Assembly: GCF_039503195.1 (NCBI RefSeq)
Contig: NZ_JBCJKP010000001.1
Location: forward strand, 3,286,001-3,350,000
Length of the DNA: 64,000 bases
Reading direction: 5' to 3'
DNA from: Streptomyces mirabilis
GTDB lineage: Bacteria; Actinomycetota; Actinomycetes; Streptomycetales; Streptomycetaceae
A program made the position numbers and the translations under genes. The notes under the pieces are model-generated. The model saw only the letters and a program-made list of their open reading frames with translations, made no database searches and was not told the DNA's origin. Positions 56,267 to 64,000 of the stretch are shown piece after piece; within the stretch, counting starts at the first letter, position 1, and each line of letters starts with the position of its first letter.

Positions 56267-57434
56267 TCAGGTGAGGGCCGTCACGGGGATCCGGCGGAAG
56301 GTGATCGTCTCGTACGGCCCGAAGTCGCCCGTCTCGTAGAGGAGCCCCACCGTCGCCCCGTCGACACGGACGAGGTCGGAGTAGGCGGCGGGCAGTCCGT
56401 CGACCGTGTACGCGGGCCGCCAGGTGGTGCCGCCGTCGGCGGAGACCCGGACGGTCATGAGGGCGCGGGCGGCGGGGTCGGCCGGCCCCGAGTACAGCAG
56501 CAGGTCCGGGTCGCGGAGCTGGAGCAGGCTGCCCTGGACGACGGGGGGTGACCAGGCCCGCCTGCGGCCGGAAGGGTTTGACCAGGGTCCTGCCGCCGTC
56601 CGCGGAGTGGGCGTCGGCACGGTTGCCGGGGGACGGGGAGTCGTTGCGGGTGTTGAAGTAGACGCGCCCGTCGGGGAGTTCGGCGGCGGTCGTCTCATTG
56701 GCGTTGACGTGTCCGTCGGTGTTCTCGTCGACGTACCCGAGGGACCAGGTCTCGCCGCGGTCGTCGCTGAGCAGGCAGTGGCCGCTGTTGTACTTCGTCT
56801 CGGTGCCGGTGTCCGTACCGGTGGGCGGCAGGGTGTGGTTGCCGGGGACGACGACCCGGCCGGTGCCGAGCTGGACGGCGTGCCCGGGTGCGGTCGCGTA
56901 CCACCGCCAGCCCGCCTTCTTCACCTGCCCGGTGATCTCCTTCGGGGCGGACCAGGTGACGCCGTCGTCGTCGCTGTGCTGCACCCAGACGCGGCGCCCG
57001 TCGGCGGGCTTCACCCTGCCGCGCAGGATGGCGTCCTCGGTCGCGCCGGCGGCGGCGCGGACGTGCACGAGCAGGATCCGGCCGGTGTCGAGGACGACGG
57101 GAGCGGGGTTGCCCGCGAGGTCGTTCCCGTTCCGGGCGACGGCCTGGAGCGGGCCCCAGGTGCGGCCGCCGTCCGTCGACCGCTTCAGGACGATGTCGAT
57201 GTGGCCGTGGTCGGCGGCGGAGTCGACCCGGCCCTCGCAGAAGGCGAGCAGGGTGGGGGCGGGTGTGGTGACAGGTGTGGTGGGTGTACGGGTGGTGACG
57301 ACAGCGGGGATGCGGAAGCTCGCGTAGCCTTCGCGGCCCGCGTGGAAGGGGGTACTGGTGACCACTGTTGTTGCCGTGGTGGTTCCGGTTGTCTCCGTCA
57401 TGCGCCGGGATCTGCCCCACTTGGGCGAATTCAT
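56267..57434 (-). pseudogene. Exo-sialidase (GH33-like), frameshifted at 56543-56548
   Basis: A sialidase-fold glycosidase of about 388 residues if corrected. It begins MNSPKWGRSRRMTETT, carries the FRIP motif (YASFRIPAVV) and at least four Asp boxes (STDGGRTW, SDDDGVTW, SDDRGETW, and SADGGTTW after the break). The frame breaks in a CCCCCC run after AGLVTP; removing one C joins it to VVQGSLLQLRDPDLLLYSGP and the end RRIPVTALT. GGCGGAG precedes the ATG at 57434. No signal peptide is visible, which is unusual for a scavenging sialidase. The indel is probably a base-calling error. Confidence 0.83.
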
Positions 57435-57481
57435 GGTGAACTCCGCCTGATCAGTTGCCGATTGCGGCAGGATGCGTGCGC

Positions 57482-58084
57482 ATGGATGCCGTACGGGTCG
57501 CGTTGCTGCGCGAAGTCCTCGCCGGGACCGAGTGGTTGGGTGCCACGCGTCGGTTCGCGGAGGGCCTGCGAGGGTCCGTGGTGTCGTACGGGGGCGGGCT
57601 GCTCCTCGTGGGCACGGCGGAGTACGAGCCGTGGCACCTGGCCGCGCATCTGGTGGACGAGGCGGCCTGGTCGGGGACGCCGGAGCTGTCGCCGACACTG
57701 GTGCGGCACGGGGCGCGGGCCTCGGACCCGGCCCATCTCGCCGTGGGCCTCGGCCGTATCGAGGCGGCGCGACGCGGCGAGACGCTGCTCGTGGTGTCGC
57801 CCGCCGCACCCGGGGCGCCGCTCCTGGAGCGGGTCCACGACGCGCGGCGGGCCGGGGCGACCGTGCTCGCGCTCGACGCCGGTGACCGGGAGCTGGGGGC
57901 GATGGCGCACGAGTCGCTGACCGTGCCGCCGGAGCAGGAGCTCGACCTCGACACCGTGCAGCACCTCGTCAGCGCGGCGGCCGGGGAGAACTCCCTGCCC
58001 TCACCGCGGGGGCGGCGCCGGTTCCGCGACCGGCTCTCCCGCCTCGCGGACCAGCTGACGGCTCCGCCGGCGGCGCGGTGGTAG
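57482..58084 (+). CDS. Conserved-looking hypothetical protein (SIS-domain-like)
   Basis: A 200-residue acidic-to-neutral protein with no signal or membrane segments. The pattern GETLLVVSPAAPGAP, then RRAGATVLALDAGDRELGAMAHESLTVPPEQ, resembles the nucleotide-sugar/sugar-phosphate SIS fold, and the N terminus (VVSYGGGLLLVGTAEY) would fit an earlier strand. I do not recognise a named family. The ATG at 57482 is used, with no strong ribosome site. It is divergent from the sialidase gene, with a gap of about 48 bases. Confidence 0.65.
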   Translation: MDAVRVALLREVLAGTEWLGATRRFAEGLRGSVVSYGGGLLLVGTAEYEPWHLAAHLVDEAAWSGTPELSPTLVRHGARASDPAHLAVGLGRIEAARRGETLLVVSPAAPGAPLLERVHDARRAGATVLALDAGDRELGAMAHESLTVPPEQELDLDTVQHLVSAAAGENSLPSPRGRRRFRDRLSRLADQLTAPPAARW

Positions 58085-58252
58085 ACCGCGGCGGGCGATG
58101 ACCTGACGGGAAGGACGAGGGCGGCCGACGAGTCGGCGGGCGGCGGGGCGGTGGCAGGACACAGCGGGCGGAGGGGCGGCAGGGCAGCGGGGCGGCGGGG
58201 CGGCTGAAAAGCAGTTGCCGCCGTGGTGGGCGCCCGCTCAGCATGAGCCGTC

Positions 58253-59635
58253 GTGACCGACGACGCCCCCGTATCCCCCGCCGCGCTGCCGGCGGCGCAC
58301 GCCGAACCCGCCGGTGCCGAGGCCGGTACCGGTGCCGGTGCCGGTGCGCGACTGCGGTCGCTGTTGCCCGATCTCGCGCCCTGGCGGGCGTCGGCCGACT
58401 TCCGGCGGCTGTGGCTGGCCGGACTGATCACCAACTTCGGCAGCTTCCTGACCTTCGTCGCACTGCCGGTGCAGATGAAGGTGCTGACCGGGTCGGCGGT
58501 GGCCGTGGGGGCGATCGGGGCCGTGGAACTCGTACCGCTGATCGTGTTCGGGCTGTACGGCGGGGCGCTCGCCGACGCCCTCGACAAACGGAAGCTGATC
58601 CTCTACACCGAGGCCGGGCAGGGGCTGCTGTGCGGCGGACTGCTCGTCAACGCGCTGATGCCGCGTCCGGCGGTGTGGCCGCTGTACCTGGTCGCGGCGC
58701 TGTCCTCCGCGCTCGGGTCGGTGCAGCGGCCCGCGCTCGACTCGCTCGTCCCCCGGATCGTGGCGCACGAGCACCTGCCCGCCGCAGCCTCCCTCAACTC
58801 CCTGCGCTGGTCGGTCGGCGGGGTCGCGGGGCCGGCGCTCGCGGGCGTCGTGGTGGCGTACGCCGGGCTCGGCTGGGCGTACGCCGTGGACCTGGTGACC
58901 TTCGTGGTGTCGGTCGTACTGATCGTCGGACTCGCCGCGTCACCGGCCGCGCACGAGGCCGCGAAGCCGTCGCTCGCCTCCATCGCCCAGGGCGCGCGGT
59001 ACGCGTGGAACCGCAAGGAGCTCCTCGGCACGTACGTGATCGACCTGGCCGCGATGTTCTTCGCGATGCCGCTCGCGGTGCTGCCGTTCCTCGCCGACGA
59101 GCTCCACGCCGCGTGGTCGCTCGGGCTGATGTACGCCGCGCTGCCCGCCGGGGCGATGCTGGTGACGCTGACCAGCGGGTGGACCTCGCGTGTGCACCGG
59201 CACGGGCGGATGGTGGCGTTCGCGGCGGCATGCTGGGGGCTTGCGATGGTGGGGGCGGGGGCCGTGCACGACGTGTGGCTGGTGCTGCTGTTCCTGGTCC
59301 TCGGCGGCTGTTGCGACATGGTGAGCGGGATCTTCCGGGGCGCGATGTGGGACCAGACGATTCCGGACGAGCTACGGGGGCGACTCGCCGGCATCGAGCT
59401 GCTCTCGTACTCCGTCGGGCCCCAGCTGGGGCAGGTACGGGCGGGCGGGACGGCGGCCTGGACGGGGGTGCGGGCGTCGATCTGGGCCGGGGGTGTGGTC
59501 TGCGTGGGAGCGGTGGGGGTGTTGGCGTGGTGCCTGCCGCAGCTGATGAGGTACGACGTACGGACGAACGACCACGCCCTACGGATGCGCTCCGCTCGGA
59601 GCCAGGCTGCGCCTTCCCACCCGCACCACCCGTGA
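58253..59635 (+). CDS. MFS transporter (enterobactin exporter EntS-like)
   Basis: A 460-residue, 12-helix facilitator. It begins with an Ala/Gly-rich tail then WLAGLITNFGSFLTFVALPVQMKVLTGSAVAVGAIGAVELVPLIVFGLYGGALADALDKRKLILY, typical of the MFS_3 group that includes siderophore and drug exporters. The GTG at 58253 is the likely start. The last 20 residues overlap a terminator. The substrate is unknown; iron-related genes lie a few kilobases downstream, but that link is weak. Confidence 0.87.
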   Translation: MTDDAPVSPAALPAAHAEPAGAEAGTGAGAGARLRSLLPDLAPWRASADFRRLWLAGLITNFGSFLTFVALPVQMKVLTGSAVAVGAIGAVELVPLIVFGLYGGALADALDKRKLILYTEAGQGLLCGGLLVNALMPRPAVWPLYLVAALSSALGSVQRPALDSLVPRIVAHEHLPAAASLNSLRWSVGGVAGPALAGVVVAYAGLGWAYAVDLVTFVVSVVLIVGLAASPAAHEAAKPSLASIAQGARYAWNRKELLGTYVIDLAAMFFAMPLAVLPFLADELHAAWSLGLMYAALPAGAMLVTLTSGWTSRVHRHGRMVAFAAACWGLAMVGAGAVHDVWLVLLFLVLGGCCDMVSGIFRGAMWDQTIPDELRGRLAGIELLSYSVGPQLGQVRAGGTAAWTGVRASIWAGGVVCVGAVGVLAWCLPQLMRYDVRTNDHALRMRSARSQAAPSHPHHP

Positions 59636-59657
59636 CGGTCGCCCGGGTGGTGCGGGT
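59619..59657 (+). terminator. Stem-loop terminator overlapping the MFS gene end
   Basis: ACCCGCACCACCCG pairs exactly with CGGGTGGTGCGGGT around an 11-base loop, starting at the final codons of the gene. Confidence 0.85.
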
Positions 59658-59773
59658 CGCCCGCGGGGGCCGGCCACCGTCCGCACCCGCGGGTCCGCGC
59701 GCCACCCTGGCACAACGCCCTCATGCCGCCCGGCGGCTCGGTGGCCTTACGCCGGCCAGTGGCTCGGGGCTCG

Positions 59774-60004
59774 TCAGTCGTCTTCTGGGGCCGGGCCCGT
59801 TGCGTCGTGCCACTTGGGGTCCGTTTCCCACTCGAGGTTGCGCTCCTGGGCGGTCTCCATCGCGTGTTCGGCCTCCTCACGGCTGGTGTACGGGCCGAAG
59901 CGGTCCTTCGCGGGGCACTCGGGGCCCTCCTCCACCTTCTGGTGGACGAGGCAGTAGTACCACTCGCCCGGCTTCCCTGCGGTCCGCTTCTTGAAGAGGG
60001 CCAT
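59774..60004 (-). CDS. Small conserved hypothetical protein
   Basis: A 76-residue acidic protein, MALFKKRTAGKPGEWYYCLV then HQKVEEGPECPAKDRFGPYT then SREEAEHAMETAQERNLEWE. AAGGAG six bases before the ATG at 60004 fixes the start; the 12-codon extension to 60040 is not needed. The FGPYTSREEAEHA segment recalls SPOR-like peptidoglycan-binding helices. It is divergent from map. I recognise the style from Streptomyces genomes but not a function. Confidence 0.75.
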   Translation of the reverse strand: MALFKKRTAGKPGEWYYCLVHQKVEEGPECPAKDRFGPYTSREEAEHAMETAQERNLEWETDPKWHDATGPAPEDD

Positions 60005-60063
60005 GACCTGCTCCTTTCGCCACGGACATAGTGCCCCCATGCCCGCTGGTTAGACTCGCTGGC

Positions 60064-60921
60064 ATGTCTGGCCAGTCGCTGCTCGTACCAGGAGAGCTCT
60101 CTCCCACCCGTCCCGTTCCGGGAAACATCAGGCGCCCCGAGTACGTGGGCAAGCCCGCCCCCACGCCGTACACCGGTCCGGAGGTGCAGACCCCCGAGAC
60201 CATCGAGGCGATGCGGATCGCCGGGCGGATCGCCGCGCAGGCGATGGCCGAGGCGGCGAAGCTCATCGCGCCGGGTGTGACGACGGACGAGCTGGACCGG
60301 GTCGCGCACGCGTACATGTGCGACCACGGCGCCTACCCGTCCACCCTCGGTTACCGCGGTTTCCCCAAGTCCCTGTGCACCTCGGTCAACGAGGTCATCT
60401 GCCACGGCATCCCCGACTCCACGGTGCTGCGGGACGGCGACATCATCAACCTCGACGTGACGGCGTACATCGGTGGTGTCCACGGCGACAACAACGCGAC
60501 GTACCTGGTCGGGGACGTGGACGACGAGTCCAGGCTCCTCGTCGAGCGGACCCGTGAATCCCTCGACCGCGCGATCAAGGCGGTCAAGCCGGGCCGCCAG
60601 ATCAACGTCATCGGCCGTGTGATCGAGTCGTACGCCAAGCGGTTCGGATACGGGGTCGTGCGGGACTTCACGGGGCACGGGATCAACTCCTCGTTCCACT
60701 CAGGACTGATCATCCCGCACTACGACAGCCCGCACGCGACGACCGTCATCCAGCCCGGGATGACCTTCACGATCGAGCCGATGCTCACGCTCGGTACGCA
60801 CGACTACGACATGTGGGACGACGGGTGGACCGTCGTGACGAAGGACCGCAGGCGGACGGCGCAGTTCGAGCACACGCTGGTCGTCACGGAGAGCGGTACG
60901 GAGATCCTCACGCTGCCGTAG
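60064..60921 (+). CDS. map: Type I methionine aminopeptidase
   Basis: A 285-residue cytosolic metalloenzyme that removes the start Met from new proteins. It has an N-terminal extension with PXXP-like segments (residues 1-40) typical of the longer actinobacterial form. Metal ligands are Asp in IINLDVTAY, Asp in [14 protein letters not shown], His in [13 protein letters not shown], Glu in [10 protein letters not shown] and Glu in [11 protein letters not shown]. The ATG at 60064 is the domain-consistent start. A good terminator follows, and the gene stands alone. Confidence 0.95.
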   Translation: MSGQSLLVPGELSPTRPVPGNIRRPEYVGKPAPTPYTGPEVQTPETIEAMRIAGRIAAQAMAEAAKLIAPGVTTDELDRVAHAYMCDHGAYPSTLGYRGFPKSLCTSVNEVICHGIPDSTVLRDGDIINLDVTAYIGGVHGDNNATYLVGDVDDESRLLVERTRESLDRAIKAVKPGRQINVIGRVIESYAKRFGYGVVRDFTGHGINSSFHSGLIIPHYDSPHATTVIQPGMTFTIEPMLTLGTHDYDMWDDGWTVVTKDRRRTAQFEHTLVVTESGTEILTLP

Positions 60922-60966
60922 CCGCGTGTTCATAGCCCGTAGCCCGCGGTTCATCGCTCGTCGCAC

Positions 60967-60996
60967 AAAGCCCGCCCTGATCACAGGGCGGGCTTT
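60967..60996 (+). terminator. Rho-independent terminator after map
   Basis: AAAGCCCGCCCTG pairs with CAGGGCGGGCTTT across ATCA, followed by CTTTG. Confidence 0.92.
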
Positions 60997-61060
60997 CTTT
61001 GTCGCCCGGGGGGTACGTTTTTACCGACAGGATGTCGGGAACCCATCCAGAGCCGTTCAA

Positions 61061-61079
61061 TTAGGTAAGCCTAACCTTA
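61061..61079. promoter_or_regulatory. Iron box (DmdR/IdeR type) upstream of heme oxygenase
   Basis: A 19-bp near-palindrome beginning TTAGGTAAGCC and ending TAACCTTA matches the Streptomyces iron-box consensus at about 15 of 19 positions, 45 bases before the start. It implies repression when iron is plentiful. Confidence 0.8.
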
Positions 61080-61123
61080 CAAGATTCTGACTGGTTCTCG
61101 TCCTCTTCGGCACCGGAGGTCCC

Positions 61124-61774
61124 ATGAACACGGCGTTCTCGACGCAGATCCGCACCGCGTCGCACGAGCAGCACAGGGAGGCTGAGACCTCGACGTTCAT
61201 GAGCGACCTGCTCGGCGGCAGGCTCGGTGTCGAGGCGTACGGGCGCTACACCGAGCAGTTGTGGTTCGTGTACGAGGCGCTGGAGGCGGACGCCGAGCGG
61301 TTGGCGTCCGATCCGGTGGCCGGGCCGTTCATCCGGCCGGAGTTGCTGCGTCGCGGTGCGCTGGAGCGTGACCTCACGCATCTGCGGGGTGCGGACTGGC
61401 GGGCGACGCTCACCGCGCTGCCCGCCACCGAGGCGTACGCGGCGCGGGTCGCCGAGTGCGCGCGCGAGTGGCCCGGCGGGTACGTCGCCCACCACTACAC
61501 CCGCTACCTCGGCGACCTCTCCGGCGGTCAGATCATCCGGGGCAAGGCGGAACAGACCTGGGGCTTCGCTCGGAAGGGTGACGGCGTCCGCTTCTACGTC
61601 TTCGAGGACATCGGTAATCCGGCCGCGTTCAAGCGGGGGTATCGCGAATTGCTGGACGGGGTGCGGGCGGACGAGTTGGAGCGGCAGCGGATCATCGCCG
61701 AGTGCAGGCGGGCGTTCGCCCTCAACACGGCGGTCTTCCACGCCCTGGGCGAGGAGTTCCCCCTCACCGCCTGA
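61124..61774 (+). CDS. Heme oxygenase (biliverdin-producing)
   Basis: A 216-residue cytoplasmic enzyme that opens heme to biliverdin, CO and Fe2+, letting the cell use heme as iron. The proximal His lies in IRTASHEQHREAETSTFM near residue 18, and the distal helix has the YLGDLSGGQIIRGKAE signature (Gly-rich kink). The length is typical of HmuO-type enzymes. GGAGGTCCC precedes the ATG. An iron box sits just upstream. It converges on a PhzF gene, and a heme-importer ATPase remnant follows beyond that. Confidence 0.93.
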   Translation: MNTAFSTQIRTASHEQHREAETSTFMSDLLGGRLGVEAYGRYTEQLWFVYEALEADAERLASDPVAGPFIRPELLRRGALERDLTHLRGADWRATLTALPATEAYAARVAECAREWPGGYVAHHYTRYLGDLSGGQIIRGKAEQTWGFARKGDGVRFYVFEDIGNPAAFKRGYRELLDGVRADELERQRIIAECRRAFALNTAVFHALGEEFPLTA

Positions 61775-61796
61775 GCCGGCACCCGACGACTTCCTC

Positions 61797-61836
61797 CGCC
61801 CCATCCCTGGGGGCTACGCCCCCCAGACCCCCCTGG
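61797..61836. repeat. Streptomyces dispersed palindrome between heme oxygenase and PhzF genes
   Basis: The word CCCTGGGGGCTACGCCCCC is followed by CAGACCCCC, the same type as the repeat near 42.6 kb, and it lies in a convergent gap. Confidence 0.75.
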
Positions 61837-61840
61837 GCGT

Positions 61841-62488
61841 TCAGGTTCGGAGCAGTCGTACGCGGCCTCCCACCTCCACCCACCCACCCGGCTGCGGCGC
61901 GGTGAGGATCTGGGAGCCGGCGCCCTGGACGATGTTCAGGGCGCGGCCCAGCCGGTCGGTGAGCAGCAGCGCCGCCGCCCCCGTCGCCTCGTCCTCCACG
62001 ATGCCGTCGTCCCGTCCGGGAAAGCCTCGGGCCCGCACGCGCCCGGCCAACTCGTCCTCCCAGGCCCAGGCGTACACCCACTCGCCCGGCTCCGGCACGG
62101 CCAGCGCGTCGACCTCGTCGGCGGACCCGTACTGCCGCAACGTACGCCCCGGCGCCCACTCCGCCCGCGCCTCGATCCAGCTGAACTCCCCGTCCAGCCG
62201 CACCCCCACCACCCCGGCGGGCGTGACCAGTTCGGGAATGTCGAGCAGCCACCCCACCCCGACACAGGGATGCCCGGCGAACGGCAGCCGCAGGGTCGGG
62301 GTGTAGATGTCGACGACCCCGCGCTCGGGGTCGTCGACGAACACGGTCTCGCTGAACCCGAGCTTCGCGGCGAACGCCTGCCGCTCCTCCGGATCCGGCA
62401 TCACCGAACCCTCGCGCACCACACCGAGCTCGTTGCCGTGGTCACCACCGGGCCCGCAGAAGACGCGCAGTACGTCGAAATCTGTCAC
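61841..62488 (-). CDS. PhzF family isomerase/epimerase
   Basis: A 215-residue member of the PhzF fold, which catalyses proton shifts on small acids. The N-terminal part has FCGPGGDHGNELGVV, the catalytic Glu in LGFSETVFVDD, and the hallmark TLRLPFAGHPCVGVGWLL. It is shorter than the usual 280-residue PhzF, because the linker region is compact, though both halves (second at EDEATGAAALLLTDRL) are visible. The GTG at 62488 is chosen (VTDFDVLRVF); there is no clear ribosome site. The substrate is unknown; it is inserted between heme oxygenase and the heme-transport remnant. Confidence 0.85.
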   Translation of the reverse strand: MTDFDVLRVFCGPGGDHGNELGVVREGSVMPDPEERQAFAAKLGFSETVFVDDPERGVVDIYTPTLRLPFAGHPCVGVGWLLDIPELVTPAGVVGVRLDGEFSWIEARAEWAPGRTLRQYGSADEVDALAVPEPGEWVYAWAWEDELAGRVRARGFPGRDDGIVEDEATGAAALLLTDRLGRALNIVQGAGSQILTAPQPGGWVEVGGRVRLLRT

Positions 62489-62547
62489 CCGAGCATTCAA
62501 ACATCACCCGTTCCACGCCGTGCGCCGCCGCGTACCGCGACCACCAC

Positions 62548-62818
62548 ACTCGTCCCCGTGCCGACGCCAAGGGCGCACGCCGGTGACGCGGTGGTCGTGG
62601 TGTTGCACGATCCGGGGCTCGCGGCGACGTACGCGCACCGGGTGGCGATTCTGTGCGCCGGTCGTGTCGCCGCCGAGGGACCGCCGGCCGAGGTTTTCAC
62701 GGGCGCGTTGCTGAGCGAGGTCTACCACCGGCCCGTCGAAGTGATCCCGCACCCCCGGACGGGTGCCGTCCTGGTGACTCCCGAACGGGGCGCCGTGACC
62801 ACCGAACGAGATACTTGA
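62548..62818 (+). pseudogene. hmuV: Truncated heme ABC transporter ATPase (hmuV C-terminal remnant)
   Basis: An open frame without a start encodes GDAVVVVLHDPGLAATYAHRVAILCAGRVAAEGPPAEVFTGALLSEVYHRPVEVIPHPRTG, the H-loop (VLHDPGLAATYAHR) and C-terminal end of a HmuV/FecE-type ATPase. The Walker A, signature and Walker B regions are missing, so about the first 170-190 residues are lost. Permease and binding-protein genes for heme are absent in this window. It lies between PhzF and efeO, next to heme oxygenase. Confidence 0.83.
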
Positions 62819-62921
62819 CCATCGCTTGACCTTTTCATGGGTTCCAATTTTGAGTCACCGCGATCAGGCCGTGCCCGTGCCCCAACCGTGAGAGCTGAAT
62901 CACCGCAGGGAGGGGTAAGAG

Positions 62922-62960
62922 TGAGGTAAGCCTCAGGTAAGTTAGGGCAGCCTCACCATG
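62922..62960 (+). promoter_or_regulatory. efeO: Two adjacent iron boxes upstream of efeO
   Basis: Two 19-bp near-palindromes lie 20 bases apart. One begins TGAGGTAAGCCTCAGGTAA (62922), and one begins TTAGGGCAGCCTCACC (62942). Each matches the DmdR/IdeR iron-box consensus at about 13-14 of 19 positions, and both lie within 90 bases of the efeO start. Confidence 0.75.
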
Positions 62961-63009
62961 CCGGCGGGGATCTTCCGCCTGGCCTGTCCGTCGTTCCCTT
63001 GGAGCCTGA

Positions 63010-64000
63010 ATGCGAGCCGTCCGACTCTCAGTTGTCACCGCCGCCGCGACCGCGGCCGCTCTGGCCGCCGTCACGGGCTGCACCGAGAAGAGCGACGCCG
63101 GGTCCGGCGACGCGATTCAGGTGACCGCCGCCGACTCCAAGTGCGAGACCTCCTCGAAGTCCGTCCCGGCCGGCCAGGTCACCTTGAACATCGAGAACAA
63201 GGGCTCGAAGGCCACCGAGGTCGAGATCCTCTTCCCGGACGACCGGATCGTCTCCGAGAAGGAGAACATCGGCCCGGGCACCAAGTACACGCTGACCGCC
63301 GAGGTCAAGGCCGGTTCGTACGAGATAGCCTGCCGCCCCGGCATGAAGGGCCTCGGCGTCCGCCAGAAGCTCGCCGTGACCGGTGGCACGGTCGCCAAGC
63401 GCGACCCGCGCCTCGACAAGGCCGTCGCCGCCTACCGCGAGTACGCGCAGGAGCAGGCCGACGCGACGATCCCGAAGGTGGAGACGTTCGCCAACGCCAT
63501 CAAGGCCGGCGACATCGAGGCCGCCAAGCAGGCCTACGCCCCCTCCCGCTTCGGCTGGGAGAGCACCGAGCCGATCGCGGAGTCCTTCGGGGACATCGAC
63601 CCCAAGACCGACACCCGCGTCAACGACCTGGAGAAGGGCCAGAAGTGGACCGGCTGGCACGCGCTGGAGAAGGCCCTCTGGCAGGACAAGAAGATCGGCG
63701 CCGAGCAGAAGGCCCTCGCCGATGAGCTGGTCACCGACCTGAAGGGCTGGCAGAAGCGGGTCGGCACGGCCGAGATCACCCCGACCTCCATGGCCAACGG
63801 CGCCAAGGAACTGCTCGACGAGGTCGCCACCGGCAAGGTCACCGGCGAGGAGGACCGTTACTCGCACACCGACCTCAGCGACTTCAAGGGCAACGTCGAG
63901 GGCGCGCAGAAGTCGTACGAGCTGCTCAAGCCGGTCGCACAGCAGAACGACAAGACGCTGACCACCGAGCTCGACAAGCAGTTCTCGGCGCTGAACACGC
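63010..64000 (+). CDS. efeO: Iron uptake lipoprotein EfeO (partial, runs off the window)
   Basis: The first 330 residues of the iron-binding component of the EfeUOB system, which handles ferrous/ferric iron outside the membrane. The signal peptide ends in the lipobox AAVTGC (Cys near residue 24). A cupredoxin-like domain (about 35-125) is followed by the M75 peptidase-like domain with GWHALEKALW (HxxE-type metal site) and IAESFGDIDPKTD. The ATG at 63010 follows GGAG. The stop lies beyond position 64000, and efeB/efeU would be expected next. Confidence 0.93.
   Translation, partial: MRAVRLSVVTAAATAAALAAVTGCTEKSDAGSGDAIQVTAADSKCETSSKSVPAGQVTLNIENKGSKATEVEILFPDDRIVSEKENIGPGTKYTLTAEVKAGSYEIACRPGMKGLGVRQKLAVTGGTVAKRDPRLDKAVAAYREYAQEQADATIPKVETFANAIKAGDIEAAKQAYAPSRFGWESTEPIAESFGDIDPKTDTRVNDLEKGQKWTGWHALEKALWQDKKIGAEQKALADELVTDLKGWQKRVGTAEITPTSMANGAKELLDEVATGKVTGEEDRYSHTDLSDFKGNVEGAQKSYELLKPVAQQNDKTLTTELDKQFSALNT

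Noticed and set aside
58085..58252. GGGGCGGC-rich stretch before the MFS gene as a regulatory repeat
   Set aside because: The words are simple G/C composition without symmetry or regular period.

Overview
The window is high-GC actinobacterial chromosome, almost certainly Streptomyces. The evidence is the strong third-position G/C bias, many GTG starts, AGGAG-type ribosome sites, SARP and BTAD, LacI, TetR and NsrR regulators, and Streptomyces-only small proteins. The gene content (malEFG-aglA-malR, glnE, a GlnA2-like enzyme, nadE, panB, map, efeO) resembles a conserved core region of the chromosome known from S. coelicolor; that comparison is from memory and was not checked. There are no phage genes, CRISPR arrays, rRNAs or tRNAs. 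The only mobile-element trace is the 3' end of an IS5-type transposase near 32.8 kb.

Layout. 0-2.8 kb: a TetR regulator, a tautomerase and a receiver-PP2C phosphatase. 2.8-18.8 kb: a starch and maltodextrin block. It holds a secreted 1804-residue double-headed amylase/pullulanase, a CBM20 alpha-amylase, a divergent single-domain alpha-amylase, the malE-malF-malG importer, the alpha-glucosidase aglA and the LacI regulator malR. TTGC-type repeats before the pullulanase, between the two amylases and before malE suggest one MalR regulon. The extracellular enzymes make maltodextrins, MalEFG imports them and AglA cleaves them. 18.9-25 kb: a PAP2 protein, a divergent LysR/EamA pair and glnE. 25-31.7 kb: a phosphoesterase-MFS-TolB-like operon with a candidate PHO box, a TetR/SGNH-hydrolase pair divergent from an FBP zinc-finger gene, and a GNAT. 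31.7-33 kb: a gene-poor stretch with one small Streptomyces protein and the IS remnant.

33-38 kb: glnA2-like, a flavohemoglobin with a good NsrR palindrome, nsrR, and coupled DUF3105 and DUF305 membrane-protein genes. 38-48 kb: a sedolisin protease, nadE, an MFS pump, a membrane endonuclease/phosphatase-family protein and an MFS-TetR pump operon with a 23-bp operator. 48-55 kb: panB, a DrrAB-like ABC exporter, a 1110-residue AfsR-like regulator, a membrane M50 protease and a 55-residue membrane peptide. 55-60 kb: F420 reductase, sialidase, a hypothetical protein and an MFS. 60-64 kb: map, then an iron/heme section with heme oxygenase, PhzF, a truncated hmuV remnant and efeO, which runs off the end. 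Iron-box sequences precede heme oxygenase and efeO.

Four genes (malF, two tetR genes and the sialidase) are each broken by an apparent one-base change inside a C or G run. The reading frames resume cleanly afterwards, so base-calling indels are the likeliest cause. I found no convincing undescribed multi-gene system. The more unusual points are the operator-like palindromes, the deleted heme importer and the regulatory architecture of the mal region.
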